NCBI GenBank assembly: GCA_944330115.1
Contig: CALVIN010000004.1
Span: forward strand, 1 to 64,000
Length of the DNA stretch: 64,000 nucleotides
Direction of reading: 5' to 3'
DNA from: an uncultured Clostridia bacterium
GTDB lineage: Bacteria > Bacillota > Clostridia > Christensenellales > Borkfalkiaceae
Shown: piece by piece, positions 53,221 through 62,316 of the stretch
Numbering within the stretch: position 1 is the first letter of the stretch
Layout: each line of letters starts with the position of its first letter
Made by a program: the position numbers and the translations under genes
Notes under the pieces: generated by a model
The model's database searches: none
What the model was told of the DNA's origin: nothing
What the model saw: only the letters and a program-made list of their open reading frames with translations

Positions 53221-56200
53221 ATGAATAAAAAGACGGTCTCGCTCATTATACCTTGTTACAATTCTGAAGAATTTATCGAAAACACATTAGGGTTTGTACT
53301 CAATCAATATTACAGCGATATTCAGGTGATCTGCGTAAACGACGGCAGCACCGACGGCACCGTGGAAATAATACAAAAGTATGCCGGCATATATAAGAAC
53401 ATACAGCTCGTCGACCTCAAAGAAAACCGCGGGCTGTTTGCCGCGCGCATCGCAGGCGCAGAGGCGGCAACGGGCGACTATATACTCTTTTTAGACAGCG
53501 ACGACGAAATAACTCCAGGCTGGGTGAGCGCCCTCGTCCGCAAGGCCGAGGCAGAGGGCGCCGACATCGTTTTGGGCGATGTAAAAAAGAAAGGCGACTT
53601 AAAAAATAAGCAGATCGATCCCAAGATCAGTTCTTATCAGAACCTCGAGCCGCTTCATCTCATCGATCTCGATACCGACGGCAGCGGCATGATAGATATA
53701 CTCATGCGTATTCACGGGCTTTGTTCGCATTTCCATTACATATGGAATAAACTTATCCGCCGCGACCTGTGGCAGGCATGCCTTGCCGATTTTGCAAAAC
53801 TTTCTGCGGTCAATCCCCATCATGTCATGGGCGAAGACCTCGCTTTCTCGGCGACGCTCTACTGCCATGCTAAAAAGGTTTGCAACATACATAACGAATA
53901 TTATATATACTGCTTTCACGACGGGCAGAGCGCACGCTCCGATTCGATAGAAAAGTATTTGAAGAACGTTTCGGAAATAATAATTACGTTCAACTATTTT
54001 GAAGAACTTTTAAAGACGTATGGCTATTACGAAAAGTACGCCAACGAATTTAAAATGTTCAAACAGCGCTACGGAATAATATATCTGCGTGCAGCCGATA
54101 GCCTTAAATTACCCAGGCGGCTGCGCGAGCATGTCGAAAAGCTCTTCCTTCAGGATGAGATCGAAAACGAGAAGCGAGTAAAAACAGAATTTTTCTTCTC
54201 GCTCATGACAAACACTTCGCCGATATATGAAGAGTACACCAAACTCATGCGCATGCTGTTTTCGGACGAAGTGGAGGTGGTAAGTTTCGACTTGTTCGAT
54301 ACTTTGGCGCTGCGTCCGTTTGGCGATCCGCTGGATATGTTCAATTATCTCGAAAAGCCGTTTGCCGAATTATTTAAAACTACTCCCTATGTGAATTTTG
54401 CTTCACAGCGCATAGTTGCCGAAGACATAACGCATAGAAAACAAAAAATAAATAAGCCCGGCATTGAAGAGCCTACCCTTGACGATATATACGACACATT
54501 GTCTGAAATATACGGCTACGACAGAGAAAAACTCAGAAAGATAGAGAATATCGAGCAGGAAAACGAGGTCCGCTTTTTATATCCCAGAAAATTTGCAAAA
54601 GATATCTTCGAGTTGGCAAAGGAGCTGGGCAAAAGGGTAATTATCGTAAGCGATATGTATTTGCCTCGCGGTTGCGTAGAGGCCATACTTGATAAACTGG
54701 GGTTATACGGGTACGAAAAACTCTACCTTTCCAGCGAGGTGCATCTCACAAAGCATCACGGCACCCTCTATAAATATATTTTAAAAGACCTCGGCGACAT
54801 AAAGCCGTCGCATGTGCTGCATATCGGCGATAATTATCGCTCCGATATAGAGAATGCCAAGAGTAACGGGCTTAAAGCAGTTCATTTGCCCAGAACCATC
54901 ACCCTTTTCAGGGCCGATAACCCGGGTATTTATACCGGTAAATGTTATCATAGGATATTCAGAGTGGGTGATAGGTACCGCGATATGTCGCTTGCCTATC
55001 ACGGATTTGCGGGAATGCGCAGCCTGTGCGCCATTGCCGCCAACGAAATTTTCGACTTCCCCTATGTAAGTTACAACAAAAACAGCGATTTTAACGCCGA
55101 TCCCAGGTATATCGGCTACTTCGCGCTCGGCATGCACATATATGCCGTCGCCCGCTGGTTGATAGAAAATGTGCGCGGCAAGGGATACCGTAAAATACAT
55201 TTTGCCGCAAGAGACGGCTATATAATCAAAAAGGCGTATGACATACTCGCCGAGGGCGAGAACGACTTGCCCGAAAGCAATTATATCCGTATTTCCCGCA
55301 AGGCATTTGCCATTGCAGATATCAATTGCATACAGGATATGCATTCCTTGGTATACAAGCTCAATTTTGTTCAGCAGACGCCCGATTCGGTATACGATCT
55401 CTTTGCCCCGGTAATGAGTGAAGAATCAAAGGCACGCTATGCGGAATACAGCGAACGGAACCCCGGCCGTTGCCAGACAAATTTTATCGAGCGTTTTCAG
55501 TTTGACGAATTTTTGGTACAGTTCTATAAAGATTATCTGTTTGACGCCGACTTTAAGGGCTACCAGGCCATGCTTAAAAAGCACTTTGGCGAAACATTCA
55601 AAGCAAACGACGTGCTCTTTGATATCGGCTACTCGGGACGCATAGAGATGGCGCTCAACAAGCTGCTCGGCTATAAGATAAAGTCGTTCTATCTCCACAT
55701 AAACAACGACCTTATCGATAAGCGCAAAAATCTGTCGGATATCGAAAATTCGACCTTCTATGACTATAAGCCTGCCGTTACCGGCATAATACGCGAGCAT
55801 ATACTTTCGGAGATGTGTCCTTCAACTATAGGCTATACGTTTGAAGACGGCGAGTTCAAACCCGTGTTCGATGAGTATGATATCGACTTCCCCACGCAGT
55901 TTGTTACATATTTAATGCAGGAAAGTGCAATAAAATTTGTTTCCGACGTAAAAACTATATTCGGTAAAGATGCTCTCGATTTGTATTGCCGCCTCGACGA
56001 TGTTTCCCGACCGTTTGAGTACTACATGCATTTCTCCCGCAATTTCGACAGGCGTGTGTTTGCCGATTCGGAGTTTGAGGATGATTTCGGCGAAGGTCAT
56101 CAGTTCAGCGGACTTGATTTCTGGAATCGCGCTCTCGCCCGCGGGCATGACGACTATGTGGGCGAAGAGGAGCCAGTACCGGTATTGCCTGAGGCCGTAA

Positions 56201-56301
56201 AAAACAAAAGCAGGCTGCTGCGTGCGCTGTATTTCTTTATCTATGACAGACAGAAGTTCAAAGAGAAGTTAAAAAATAAATTCGGAAAAGGCAGCAAATG
56301 A
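53221..56301 (+). CDS. GT2 glycosyltransferase fused to a HAD-type hydrolase
   Basis: 1026 residues from the ATG at 53221. The N-terminal GT-A domain (about 1-230) has V-S-L-I-I-P-C-Y-N, V-N-D-G-S-T-D-G-T and D-S-D-D-E, which are family 2 signatures. The middle carries a HAD core: F-D357-L-F-D360-T, V-S-D-M-Y-L-P, and H-I-G-D-N-Y-R-S-D. The remaining about 400 residues (F-A-A-R-D-G-Y-I-I-K-K, V-L-F-D-I-G-Y-S-G-R) match the predicted HAD-superfamily hydrolases of the COG5610 type, found in capsule and cell-wall glycopolymer loci. It probably builds or edits a phosphate-containing surface glycan. It is cytoplasmic, with no membrane segment. The stop overlaps the next gene by 4 bp. Confidence 0.85.
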   Translation: MNKKTVSLIIPCYNSEEFIENTLGFVLNQYYSDIQVICVNDGSTDGTVEIIQKYAGIYKNIQLVDLKENRGLFAARIAGAEAATGDYILFLDSDDEITPGWVSALVRKAEAEGADIVLGDVKKKGDLKNKQIDPKISSYQNLEPLHLIDLDTDGSGMIDILMRIHGLCSHFHYIWNKLIRRDLWQACLADFAKLSAVNPHHVMGEDLAFSATLYCHAKKVCNIHNEYYIYCFHDGQSARSDSIEKYLKNVSEIIITFNYFEELLKTYGYYEKYANEFKMFKQRYGIIYLRAADSLKLPRRLREHVEKLFLQDEIENEKRVKTEFFFSLMTNTSPIYEEYTKLMRMLFSDEVEVVSFDLFDTLALRPFGDPLDMFNYLEKPFAELFKTTPYVNFASQRIVAEDITHRKQKINKPGIEEPTLDDIYDTLSEIYGYDREKLRKIENIEQENEVRFLYPRKFAKDIFELAKELGKRVIIVSDMYLPRGCVEAILDKLGLYGYEKLYLSSEVHLTKHHGTLYKYILKDLGDIKPSHVLHIGDNYRSDIENAKSNGLKAVHLPRTITLFRADNPGIYTGKCYHRIFRVGDRYRDMSLAYHGFAGMRSLCAIAANEIFDFPYVSYNKNSDFNADPRYIGYFALGMHIYAVARWLIENVRGKGYRKIHFAARDGYIIKKAYDILAEGENDLPESNYIRISRKAFAIADINCIQDMHSLVYKLNFVQQTPDSVYDLFAPVMSEESKARYAEYSERNPGRCQTNFIERFQFDEFLVQFYKDYLFDADFKGYQAMLKKHFGETFKANDVLFDIGYSGRIEMALNKLLGYKIKSFYLHINNDLIDKRKNLSDIENSTFYDYKPAVTGIIREHILSEMCPSTIGYTFEDGEFKPVFDEYDIDFPTQFVTYLMQESAIKFVSDVKTIFGKDALDLYCRLDDVSRPFEYYMHFSRNFDRRVFADSEFEDDFGEGHQFSGLDFWNRALARGHDDYVGEEEPVPVLPEAVKNKSRLLRALYFFIYDRQKFKEKLKNKFGKGSK

Positions 56302-57590
56302 CAAATGGCAGATTATTAAAGCTCACCGCGGCTGCAACCGCCGTTCTCATAGCGCTCTGCGGTTGCGCCCCCGCGGTTGTCCCCGGCGACGATCCCGATG
56401 TCCCCGATGTTCCCGATACTCCTGAAGAGCCGGATACCCCCGAGGGACCGGATATGCCGGAAGAACCGCAGGATGGGATAACGCTCACGTCCGTCTATGG
56501 CGGCGGCATTGTACCCATATACGGCGACGCCGTAAGGGAGTATCTCACCGCGCCGTACGAGGAGCAGCCGGAAGTGCTTTTGGAATGGTATAACACGGGC
56601 GAGGGCTCGCTTATCAACCAGTTTATCGCCTTTTCGTGGGACTATACTGAAGACGAGGCGCCCTATACGGTTACCTTTTCGCAGAACGAGGATCTTTCCG
56701 AAGGCTTTTCATTTGTCACAGATCAGGAGAGCCTCTCCGTAGGCGTGTTCATACCGGGGGTAACCTATTATTGGAACGTCACCTCGGCATCTGGTGCGCA
56801 ATCTGCCACCGATAGTTTTGTGCCCGAAGATCTCGACGTGCGCTTTGTCACTGTCGGCGGGCTCGACAATATCCGCGACCTCGGCGGCTGGCGGACGGAG
56901 TCCGGCAAGAGCGTGAAATACGGCATGATATACCGCGGAACTCAGCTCAACGGTTATGCTAACGGTCCTACGCTCACCGATGAGGGCAGAAAGGTATTCG
57001 AGATCCTCGGCATCAATTCCGAGATAGATATACGCACCCCGGGAGTAGATGACAAGGATCAGATGTCAAATCTCACGGGTGGCAGCGGGGCATATTTAAA
57101 GGCGCCCTTCTATGCCTATACTTGTATACTCCCCGAGTTCGACCAAATCTACCCCACGCGCAGAAATTTTGACGAGCGCGTGCCGTTGTCTATCCGCGCG
57201 ATATTTGAATTTCTTGCCGACGAGAGCAACTACCCCGTATATATCCATTGCAATGCCGGTGCCGACCGAACGGGCACGATAGCCTTCTTAATAAGCGGCC
57301 TTCTCGGCGTGGGATATGAGGATCTTACGGCCGATTTCGAGCTGACGTCGTTTGCCGGTGCCGGCAGGCGCTGGCGCGGCGACCTCACACGCGACGACCT
57401 CGGCAACGGAGTGATGCAGGACGACAGTTCCAACTATGTTGCCTGGGATAAGATGTATGACTACATGCTGCGTTACTACGGCACGCCGGGCGGCACGCTC
57501 TCCGCGGCGATAAGAAATTATCTTTCTTCCGTCTGCGGCGTTTCCGCCGATATGATGGACGCGGTGTGCGATATAATGCTTGAAGACTGA
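56298..57590 (+). CDS. Lipoprotein tyrosine-type phosphatase
   Basis: 430 residues overlapping the glycosyltransferase stop (ATGA). Signal peptide with lipobox C-G-C (Cys23), then a Pro/Asp/Glu repeat linker, an FnIII-like domain (about 60-175), and a tyrosine-phosphatase domain of the Y_phosphatase3 type with N-I-R-D-L-G-G and the P-loop H317-C318-N-A-G-A-D-R324-T-G. Anchored outside the membrane, it may dephosphorylate proteins or phosphosugars. Overlap with the GT/HAD gene and the phosphatase modules of the giant protein upstream suggest a shared surface phosphopolymer theme. Confidence 0.87.
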   Translation: MTNGRLLKLTAAATAVLIALCGCAPAVVPGDDPDVPDVPDTPEEPDTPEGPDMPEEPQDGITLTSVYGGGIVPIYGDAVREYLTAPYEEQPEVLLEWYNTGEGSLINQFIAFSWDYTEDEAPYTVTFSQNEDLSEGFSFVTDQESLSVGVFIPGVTYYWNVTSASGAQSATDSFVPEDLDVRFVTVGGLDNIRDLGGWRTESGKSVKYGMIYRGTQLNGYANGPTLTDEGRKVFEILGINSEIDIRTPGVDDKDQMSNLTGGSGAYLKAPFYAYTCILPEFDQIYPTRRNFDERVPLSIRAIFEFLADESNYPVYIHCNAGADRTGTIAFLISGLLGVGYEDLTADFELTSFAGAGRRWRGDLTRDDLGNGVMQDDSSNYVAWDKMYDYMLRYYGTPGGTLSAAIRNYLSSVCGVSADMMDAVCDIMLED

Positions 57591-57609
57591 AAAATTTATT
57601 TATAAGTTG

Positions 57610-57640
57610 CCCGCCGTGCCTGCACGGCGGGTTTCTTTTT
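57610..57640 (+). terminator. Intrinsic terminator
   Basis: CCCGCCGTGC (57610-57619) and GCACGGCGGG (57622-57631) followed by TTTCTTTTT. The 2-nt loop implies that the innermost pairs open. Confidence 0.88.
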
Positions 57641-57678
57641 GCTCCGTTTTCTTTACTAACGCATAAGTTGCATATGTA

Positions 57679-57707
57679 TTGTATTTTGCGCGGGGGTGTG
57701 ATATAAT
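57679..57707 (+). promoter_or_regulatory. Promoter of the kinase-epimerase operon
   Basis: TTGTAT (57679-57684), a 17-bp spacer and TATAAT (57702-57707), about 155 bp before the start codon. Confidence 0.75.
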
Positions 57708-57730
57708 CGTCTATGTAAGAGCGCGTGGCG

Positions 57731-57846
57731 CAAAACGGCATAAAACAAGACGTACAAAACAAGGCCATAAAGCAAAACGGCGTAAAACAAGACGCACAAA
57801 ACAATATAAAACAAAGGCAGTAAAGTAAAACGGCATAAAGCATAAA
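57731..57846 (+). repeat. Direct repeats in the leader of the pentose operon
   Basis: A 32-bp unit (57731-57762) recurs at 57773-57804 with two changes, offset 42 bp; a shortened third copy begins at 57826. The shared core is AAAACGGCATAAAACAAGAC. The sequence is C/A-rich and unstructured, and forms nearly the whole 5' leader up to the ribosome site of the kinase gene. Confidence 0.8.
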
Positions 57847-57861
57847 TAAACAGGGTGATTT

Positions 57862-59415
57862 ATGACAGATCTAAGCAAATGTTATGTGGGCATAGAGCTC
57901 GGCTCCACCAGAATAAAGGCGGTGCTCATCGACGGGCGCGGAGAGGTGCTCGCCTCGGGGCAGTTCGGCTGGGAAAACAAACTTGAGGGCGGCATATGGA
58001 CGTATTCCTATGGCGATATCGTCCGCGGCCTGCAGGAGTGTTACGCCGCCTTAAAGCGCGACATAAAAAACCGTATCGGCGCCGATGCCGTCACGTTCGG
58101 CGGCATGGGTATTTCGGCGATGATGCACGGCTATATCCCGCTCGACGAAGGCAACAGGCCGCTCGCGCCCTTCAAAACGTGGCGCAACAACGATGCGGAG
58201 GAGGCCGCCGCCGAACTTACGGCGCTGTTCGGCTATCCCATACCCGCCCGCTGGAGCATTGCGCACCTCTACGCCGCCATAAGGGCGGGGGAGGAGCACG
58301 TCGGCAAAACAGATAAGTTGTGTACGCTTGCCGTATACGTCCACCTGCTGCTCACGGGCAGATTCTGCGCGGGCATAGGCGAGGCGAGCGGCATGTTTCC
58401 CATAGATACGCGCACAAAAACCTACAATTCGCGCATGCTCGCCATGTTTTCAAAGCGCAGCGGAAAAGACGCGCTTCCCATTCTTCCCGAGGTGCTCCTT
58501 GCGGGCGACGACGGCGGCAAACTCACCGAAAGCGGCGCGCGCCTTCTCGATCCCTCGGGAGAGCTTAAGGCGGGCGTGCCCTTCTGTCCGCCCGAGGGCG
58601 ACGCGGGCACGGGCATGGTGGCCACAAATTCCGTTCGTCCCGGCACGGGGAATATCTCGGCGGGCACTTCGGTGTTCGGCATGGCCGTTTTAAGGGCCCC
58701 GCTAAAGCGCGTGCACGGCGGCATAGACCTTGTAACTACTCCATGCGGCGACGAGGTGGCCATGGTGCATTGCAACAACTGCTCGTCCGAAATCAACGCA
58801 TGGGTAAATATTTTCGGTGAATTTGCCCGCGCCGCGGGCGCCGAGATGCCCAAGGACAGGCTGTTTGAACTGCTCTTCTCTTCCGCGCTTGCGGGGGAGG
58901 ACGACTGCGGCGGCACGGTGGTGTGCAACTACCTCTCGGGCGAGAATATCACCGAGATTGAGCGCGGCGTGCCCGCCGTGATACATACTCCCGGCCGCGC
59001 CTTCAACCTTGCAAACTTCATGCGCGCTCAGCTCTATTCGGCGTTCGTAACTTTAAAAATAGGCATGGACGAACTCACGCGCGGCGAGGGCGTTGTGCTC
59101 GATAAAATGTATGCCCACGGCGGCATCTTCCGCACGGAGGGAGTGTGCCAGAAGTTCCTCGCCTCGGCTATAAACACGCCCGTCTCCGTACTCGAAACGG
59201 CGGGTGAAGGCGGCGCATGGGGCATGGCGCTGCTTGCGGCCTATCGCGGCAGCGAGCAAAATCTTTGCGACTTCCTCGACGAAAAAATATTTTGCGGCGC
59301 CGAGGAGATGTGTGCCCTGCCCGAAAAAGATTGCGCCGAGGGGTTCGGGCGGTATGCGCTCGCTTTCAAAAAACTGCTCGATGCCGAAGACCTGCTCTCG
59401 AGAGAGATGCTATAA
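57862..59415 (+). CDS. FGGY-family carbohydrate kinase, probable L-ribulokinase-type
   Basis: 517 residues. FGGY fold: I-E-L-G-S-T-R-I-K-A phosphate 1 motif, G-I-S-A-M-M-H-G-Y substrate strand, G-N-I-S-A-G-T-S-V-F-G adenosine/phosphate 2 region, and the C-terminal G-G-I-F...G-E-G-G-A-W-G-M-A motif. It phosphorylates a sugar or sugar alcohol using ATP in the cytoplasm. The gene 25 bp downstream encodes an L-ribulose-5-phosphate 4-epimerase, so L-ribulose is the likeliest substrate, although the sequence is not of the classical AraB type. No araA or transporter is in the window. Confidence 0.85.
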   Translation: MTDLSKCYVGIELGSTRIKAVLIDGRGEVLASGQFGWENKLEGGIWTYSYGDIVRGLQECYAALKRDIKNRIGADAVTFGGMGISAMMHGYIPLDEGNRPLAPFKTWRNNDAEEAAAELTALFGYPIPARWSIAHLYAAIRAGEEHVGKTDKLCTLAVYVHLLLTGRFCAGIGEASGMFPIDTRTKTYNSRMLAMFSKRSGKDALPILPEVLLAGDDGGKLTESGARLLDPSGELKAGVPFCPPEGDAGTGMVATNSVRPGTGNISAGTSVFGMAVLRAPLKRVHGGIDLVTTPCGDEVAMVHCNNCSSEINAWVNIFGEFARAAGAEMPKDRLFELLFSSALAGEDDCGGTVVCNYLSGENITEIERGVPAVIHTPGRAFNLANFMRAQLYSAFVTLKIGMDELTRGEGVVLDKMYAHGGIFRTEGVCQKFLASAINTPVSVLETAGEGGAWGMALLAAYRGSEQNLCDFLDEKIFCGAEEMCALPEKDCAEGFGRYALAFKKLLDAEDLLSREML

Positions 59416-59440
59416 AATAATTAAAATGTGAGGTGCCGAT

Positions 59441-60151
59441 ATGCTTGAACAATTAAAAAATGAGGTGCTCGCCGCCAATCTGGAGCTCAAAAAAAACGGC
59501 CTCGTGCTGTTCACCTGGGGCAACGTCTCCGCGATAGACAGGGCGAGCGGGCTTATAGTGATAAAGCCGAGCGGCGTGAGCTATGAGGAGATGAAACCGC
59601 AGGACATGGTGGTAGTGGATATGTACGGAAAGGTGGTGGAGGGGACTTTGCGCCCCTCTTCCGATACGCCCACGCACGCGGCGCTCTACCGCGCATTTCC
59701 GCAGCTGGGCGGCATAGTGCACACGCACAGCACGTTTGCCACGGCGTTCGCGCAGGCGTGCAGGGCCATTCCCGCCTACGGCACCACCCATGCCGACTAT
59801 TTTTACGGCGACATACCCTGTACCCGCAGTTTGACCGGGGAGGAGATGGCCGACTACGAGGCCAACACTGGCAAGGTGATAGCCGAAACTGTGAAAAGAG
59901 AGGACGTGCTCGCCGTGCCCGCCTGCCTTGCCGCCAACCACGGCGTGTTTGCGTGGGGCAAGACGGCTGCCGAGGCGGTGTATCACGCCACCGTCGTCGA
60001 AGAGGTGGCAAAGATGGCATACCTCACCGAAGGTCTCTCGCGTGAAGCGCGCAAGTTGCCGCAGCACATCGCCGATAAGCACTACTTCCGCAAGCACGGC
60101 AAAGACGCCTATTACGGCCAGCCCTCCTCGCCTGACGGCGACAAGAAGTGA
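59441..60151 (+). CDS. araD: L-ribulose-5-phosphate 4-epimerase
   Basis: 236 residues, the usual family length. Class II aldolase/epimerase fold with G-N-V-S-A substrate loop, K-P-S-G-V, S-S-D-T-P-T-H, metal ligands H-T-H-S and a late N-H-G-V-F-A-W-G segment. It converts L-ribulose 5-phosphate to D-xylulose 5-phosphate, feeding the pentose phosphate pathway. GAGGTG lies before the ATG, and it is co-transcribed with the upstream kinase. Confidence 0.92.
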   Translation: MLEQLKNEVLAANLELKKNGLVLFTWGNVSAIDRASGLIVIKPSGVSYEEMKPQDMVVVDMYGKVVEGTLRPSSDTPTHAALYRAFPQLGGIVHTHSTFATAFAQACRAIPAYGTTHADYFYGDIPCTRSLTGEEMADYEANTGKVIAETVKREDVLAVPACLAANHGVFAWGKTAAEAVYHATVVEEVAKMAYLTEGLSREARKLPQHIADKHYFRKHGKDAYYGQPSSPDGDKK

Positions 60152-60206
60152 GCCGCCGTTCGATATCGCGCATAAAAAATTTGTGCGAGCATAGGTAAAT
60201 GGAATA

Positions 60207-60365
60207 AACCGCGTGCCTGTGGCATAGGTCATAGCGGTTGCTATAATAGCAGAGGTAAATATATTGCGCTCTGCAACATTAAGGGGCGGCGATCCCGTTT
60301 CTTACGAGGTAGCGGACTTGAACCGGCGTGGCAACCTTATCCTAACCTAATATAACAGACGGCAA
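60207..60365 (+). ncRNA. Unidentified structured noncoding stretch
   Basis: Inverted repeats AACCGC/GCGGTT (60207-60239), then TATAAT (60242-60247), then GCAGAG/CTCTGC (60249-60274). A distal pairing of CTG...ATTA...GG (60271-60284) with CC...TAAT...CAG (to about 60359) would close a long imperfect hairpin. A strong terminator follows. No ORF. Could be a small RNA, but the -35 box is weak and I match it to no family. The first repeat may instead be an operator. Confidence 0.35.
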
Positions 60366-60395
60366 GACGCAATCATGACGATTGCGTCTTTTTCT
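60366..60395 (+). terminator. Intrinsic terminator
   Basis: AGACGCAATC (60365-60374) and GATTGCGTCT (60380-60389) with a 5-nt loop, then TTTTCTTTTT. Confidence 0.9.
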
Positions 60396-60509
60396 TTTTC
60401 CGGGAATATAAAAGTACTGTTTGGACCGGGCCGGCTGCACCGTTTTAATGTCCGCTTTTCGGTACATCGGGAGTGGTATTATCCTCTGCGTAAAGGCAGG
60501 TGAAATACA

Positions 60510-61096
60510 ATGAACGACAGGGAGATGAGGGGTATTCTGATTGAATACCTCATGATAAAAAACAGACATTACCGCATATTTCAGGAGAAGAACATAGGTT
60601 CGTCGGTGTGCGACGTCATGCTCGTGACCGACAGGCTGTGCGGCTTTGAGATAAAGAGCGACAGCGACAACTTCGAGCGTATAGGCAGGCAGGTGGAGGC
60701 ATACGAAAGGTTTTTTGACGAAAATACCATCGTCGTGGGCGAAAAATACAGGGATACCGCCGCCAAAAGGTGTGCTCGCTTGCGGAGTTCGAAATTTACA
60801 CGCCCGAGCGGCAGTCGCCGTCAAAGTCAAGCCTATATATAGGGCGCGGCGGGGCGGAATACTGTGTGGAGTTCGGCGCAAGTTTAAAGGGCAACATCAC
60901 CCGCCTGAAGAACTTTTTGCGCGGCTTTGAAAAACTTATAAACAATATGAAAAAGTTTCTGCGCGAACAGCAAAAGCGCAAACAACTGCTGCTCGAACAG
61001 CAAAAGGGCGATCCCGCCGCCGCGCAAAAGGCAGAGCGGCTCAAGGCGGAGCTTGCCGAGCTCTTCCAGAAGCTCCGCGCCTCCGGCGAGGTGTAA
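60510..61096 (+). pseudogene. Frameshifted sce7726-family gene
   Basis: The first frame (60510-60842) starts with AGGTG 7 nt before its ATG and encodes C-D-V-M-L-V...G-F-E-I-K-S-D-S-D-N-F-E-R, Q-V-E-A-Y and T-I-V-V-G-E-K-Y, the sce7726 signature (a PD-(D/E)XK-like fold). At about 60770 coding potential moves to the -1 frame, which ends at 61096 after a Lys/Gln/Glu-rich coiled coil. The V-P-x-W-W-G-like segment expected after the A-A-K is missing, so a small deletion plus frameshift is likely. The second frame has only a GTG and no ribosome site. Confidence 0.65.
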
Positions 61097-61105
61097 AAGG
61101 CGGCA

Positions 61106-61134
61106 TTGACAAAATAGTTTAAATAATTTAAAAT
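61106..61134 (+). promoter_or_regulatory. Promoter of the nuclease-like gene
   Basis: TTGACA (61106-61111), 17-bp spacer, TAAAAT (61129-61134), about 43 bp before the ATG. Confidence 0.85.
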
Positions 61135-61176
61135 AATATTATCGTTATTATATATTTAAAGCAAGGGGTATAAATT

Positions 61177-62100
61177 ATGAATGATTATGTTGTGAGGATA
61201 AATTTAAAAACTAACTGTGAAGGGAAAGGCAAGGCCGGAAGAAAAAAGCTTATTGATTTTTGTCTGAATAACAATGAACAGTATCTTGCAATAGGTTGGA
61301 GCTATGTGTATAAAGATAAGGATGTTCGCATAAATAGTTATGACAATTTTTTCGACAATGTTGTAAAAAAAGAGGGTAAAAAGAATAAAACTATAAATGT
61401 CTTTAAAGAAGTGCAGGCTGGCGATCTCTTTTGGACAAGAGATTTGGATGGGTATTATTGGATATGTCGTGCCAAAGGCGGAGCAATGCCATATTATAGC
61501 GATGAAATGGATATAGGTGCTGTGGTGCCTATAGAAGCGTATAAATTTAGCATGCAGGTCACCGGGCAGATAAAGGCATCTTTTAATAGACCTAATGCTG
61601 GAACTTTACAAAAAATATGCGGCGACTTAATGTTACAGTATTCAAGATATTTATTTAATAGGTTGTGCGGCAAAAATATATATGAGGTCGCTTATATAGA
61701 AAACGATATTCTATCAAATCTGCCGGATTTTGATTTGGAAGAGTTGGTCATTTTATATCTTCAAATAAAGCATAATTACTGCGTTCTCTCCAATTCAATA
61801 GCAAGTAAATCTACAACCGTAGAAATTGAATGCGAATTGATTTCACGTGATGCAAATGATAAAAGAAGAGCTGTTGTTCAGGTAAAGGGTGGTAATAATA
61901 AACATATAAACGCATTTGATTATAAGTGTTATGCTGAAGATGGATATACTGTATATTTTTATGCGCCATATATAGATGAATTAGAGCAGGTAGATAATGT
62001 TGTTGTTATCACTCCCGATGAGCTGCGTTCTTTCTTTAATGAATATAAAAATATATTGCCGGCATCTATAACTATGTGGGAAAACCTGTTTAAAAACTAA
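61177..62100 (+). CDS. Putative modification-dependent restriction endonuclease
   Basis: 307 residues, AT-rich and with its own promoter. The N-terminal part (about 35-125: A-I-G-W-S, V-Q-A-G-D-L-F-W-T-R, G-Y-Y-W-I-C-R) resembles an EVE/PUA-like base-recognition domain. The C-terminal part has V-E-I-E-C-E-L and A-V-V-Q-V-K-G-G, consistent with a PD-(D/E)XK nuclease (E...Q-x-K). This reader-plus-nuclease layout is typical of type IV restriction. Assignment is by motif only; the middle helices are unrecognised. AAGGGG precedes the ATG. Confidence 0.55.
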   Translation: MNDYVVRINLKTNCEGKGKAGRKKLIDFCLNNNEQYLAIGWSYVYKDKDVRINSYDNFFDNVVKKEGKKNKTINVFKEVQAGDLFWTRDLDGYYWICRAKGGAMPYYSDEMDIGAVVPIEAYKFSMQVTGQIKASFNRPNAGTLQKICGDLMLQYSRYLFNRLCGKNIYEVAYIENDILSNLPDFDLEELVILYLQIKHNYCVLSNSIASKSTTVEIECELISRDANDKRRAVVQVKGGNNKHINAFDYKCYAEDGYTVYFYAPYIDELEQVDNVVVITPDELRSFFNEYKNILPASITMWENLFKN

Positions 62101-62143
62101 ATAAAATTCAATGTAAAAATTAGTTGATATATAATAATTTAAA

Positions 62144-62174
62144 AACACCCGAGGAGCCTCGGGTGTTTTTTTAT
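62144..62174 (+). terminator. Intrinsic terminator
   Basis: AACACCCGAGG (62144-62154) and CCTCGGGTGTT (62157-62167) followed by a run of T. Ends the nuclease-like gene. Confidence 0.92.
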
Positions 62175-62316
62175 GGCAAGGGGCTTATTTATGAAGATAA
62201 TAATACCGGCACTCAAAATGTCGCAAAAAAATTTTTGCAAAAGGCGGGCAATGTACCAAAAACGGGACGGGGGTTGCATTATAATATAACTGTAAAACGA
62301 CAAGTGAGGTGTTTTT

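Noticed and set aside
57731-57846. Repeats considered as a short CRISPR
   Set aside because: Only two full copies, similar spacer composition, no cas genes, and location in an operon leader.
60290-60345. Minus-strand string GGTTCAAGTCC considered as part of a tRNA
   Set aside because: The T-arm stem does not pair and no acceptor, D or anticodon arm can be built around it.
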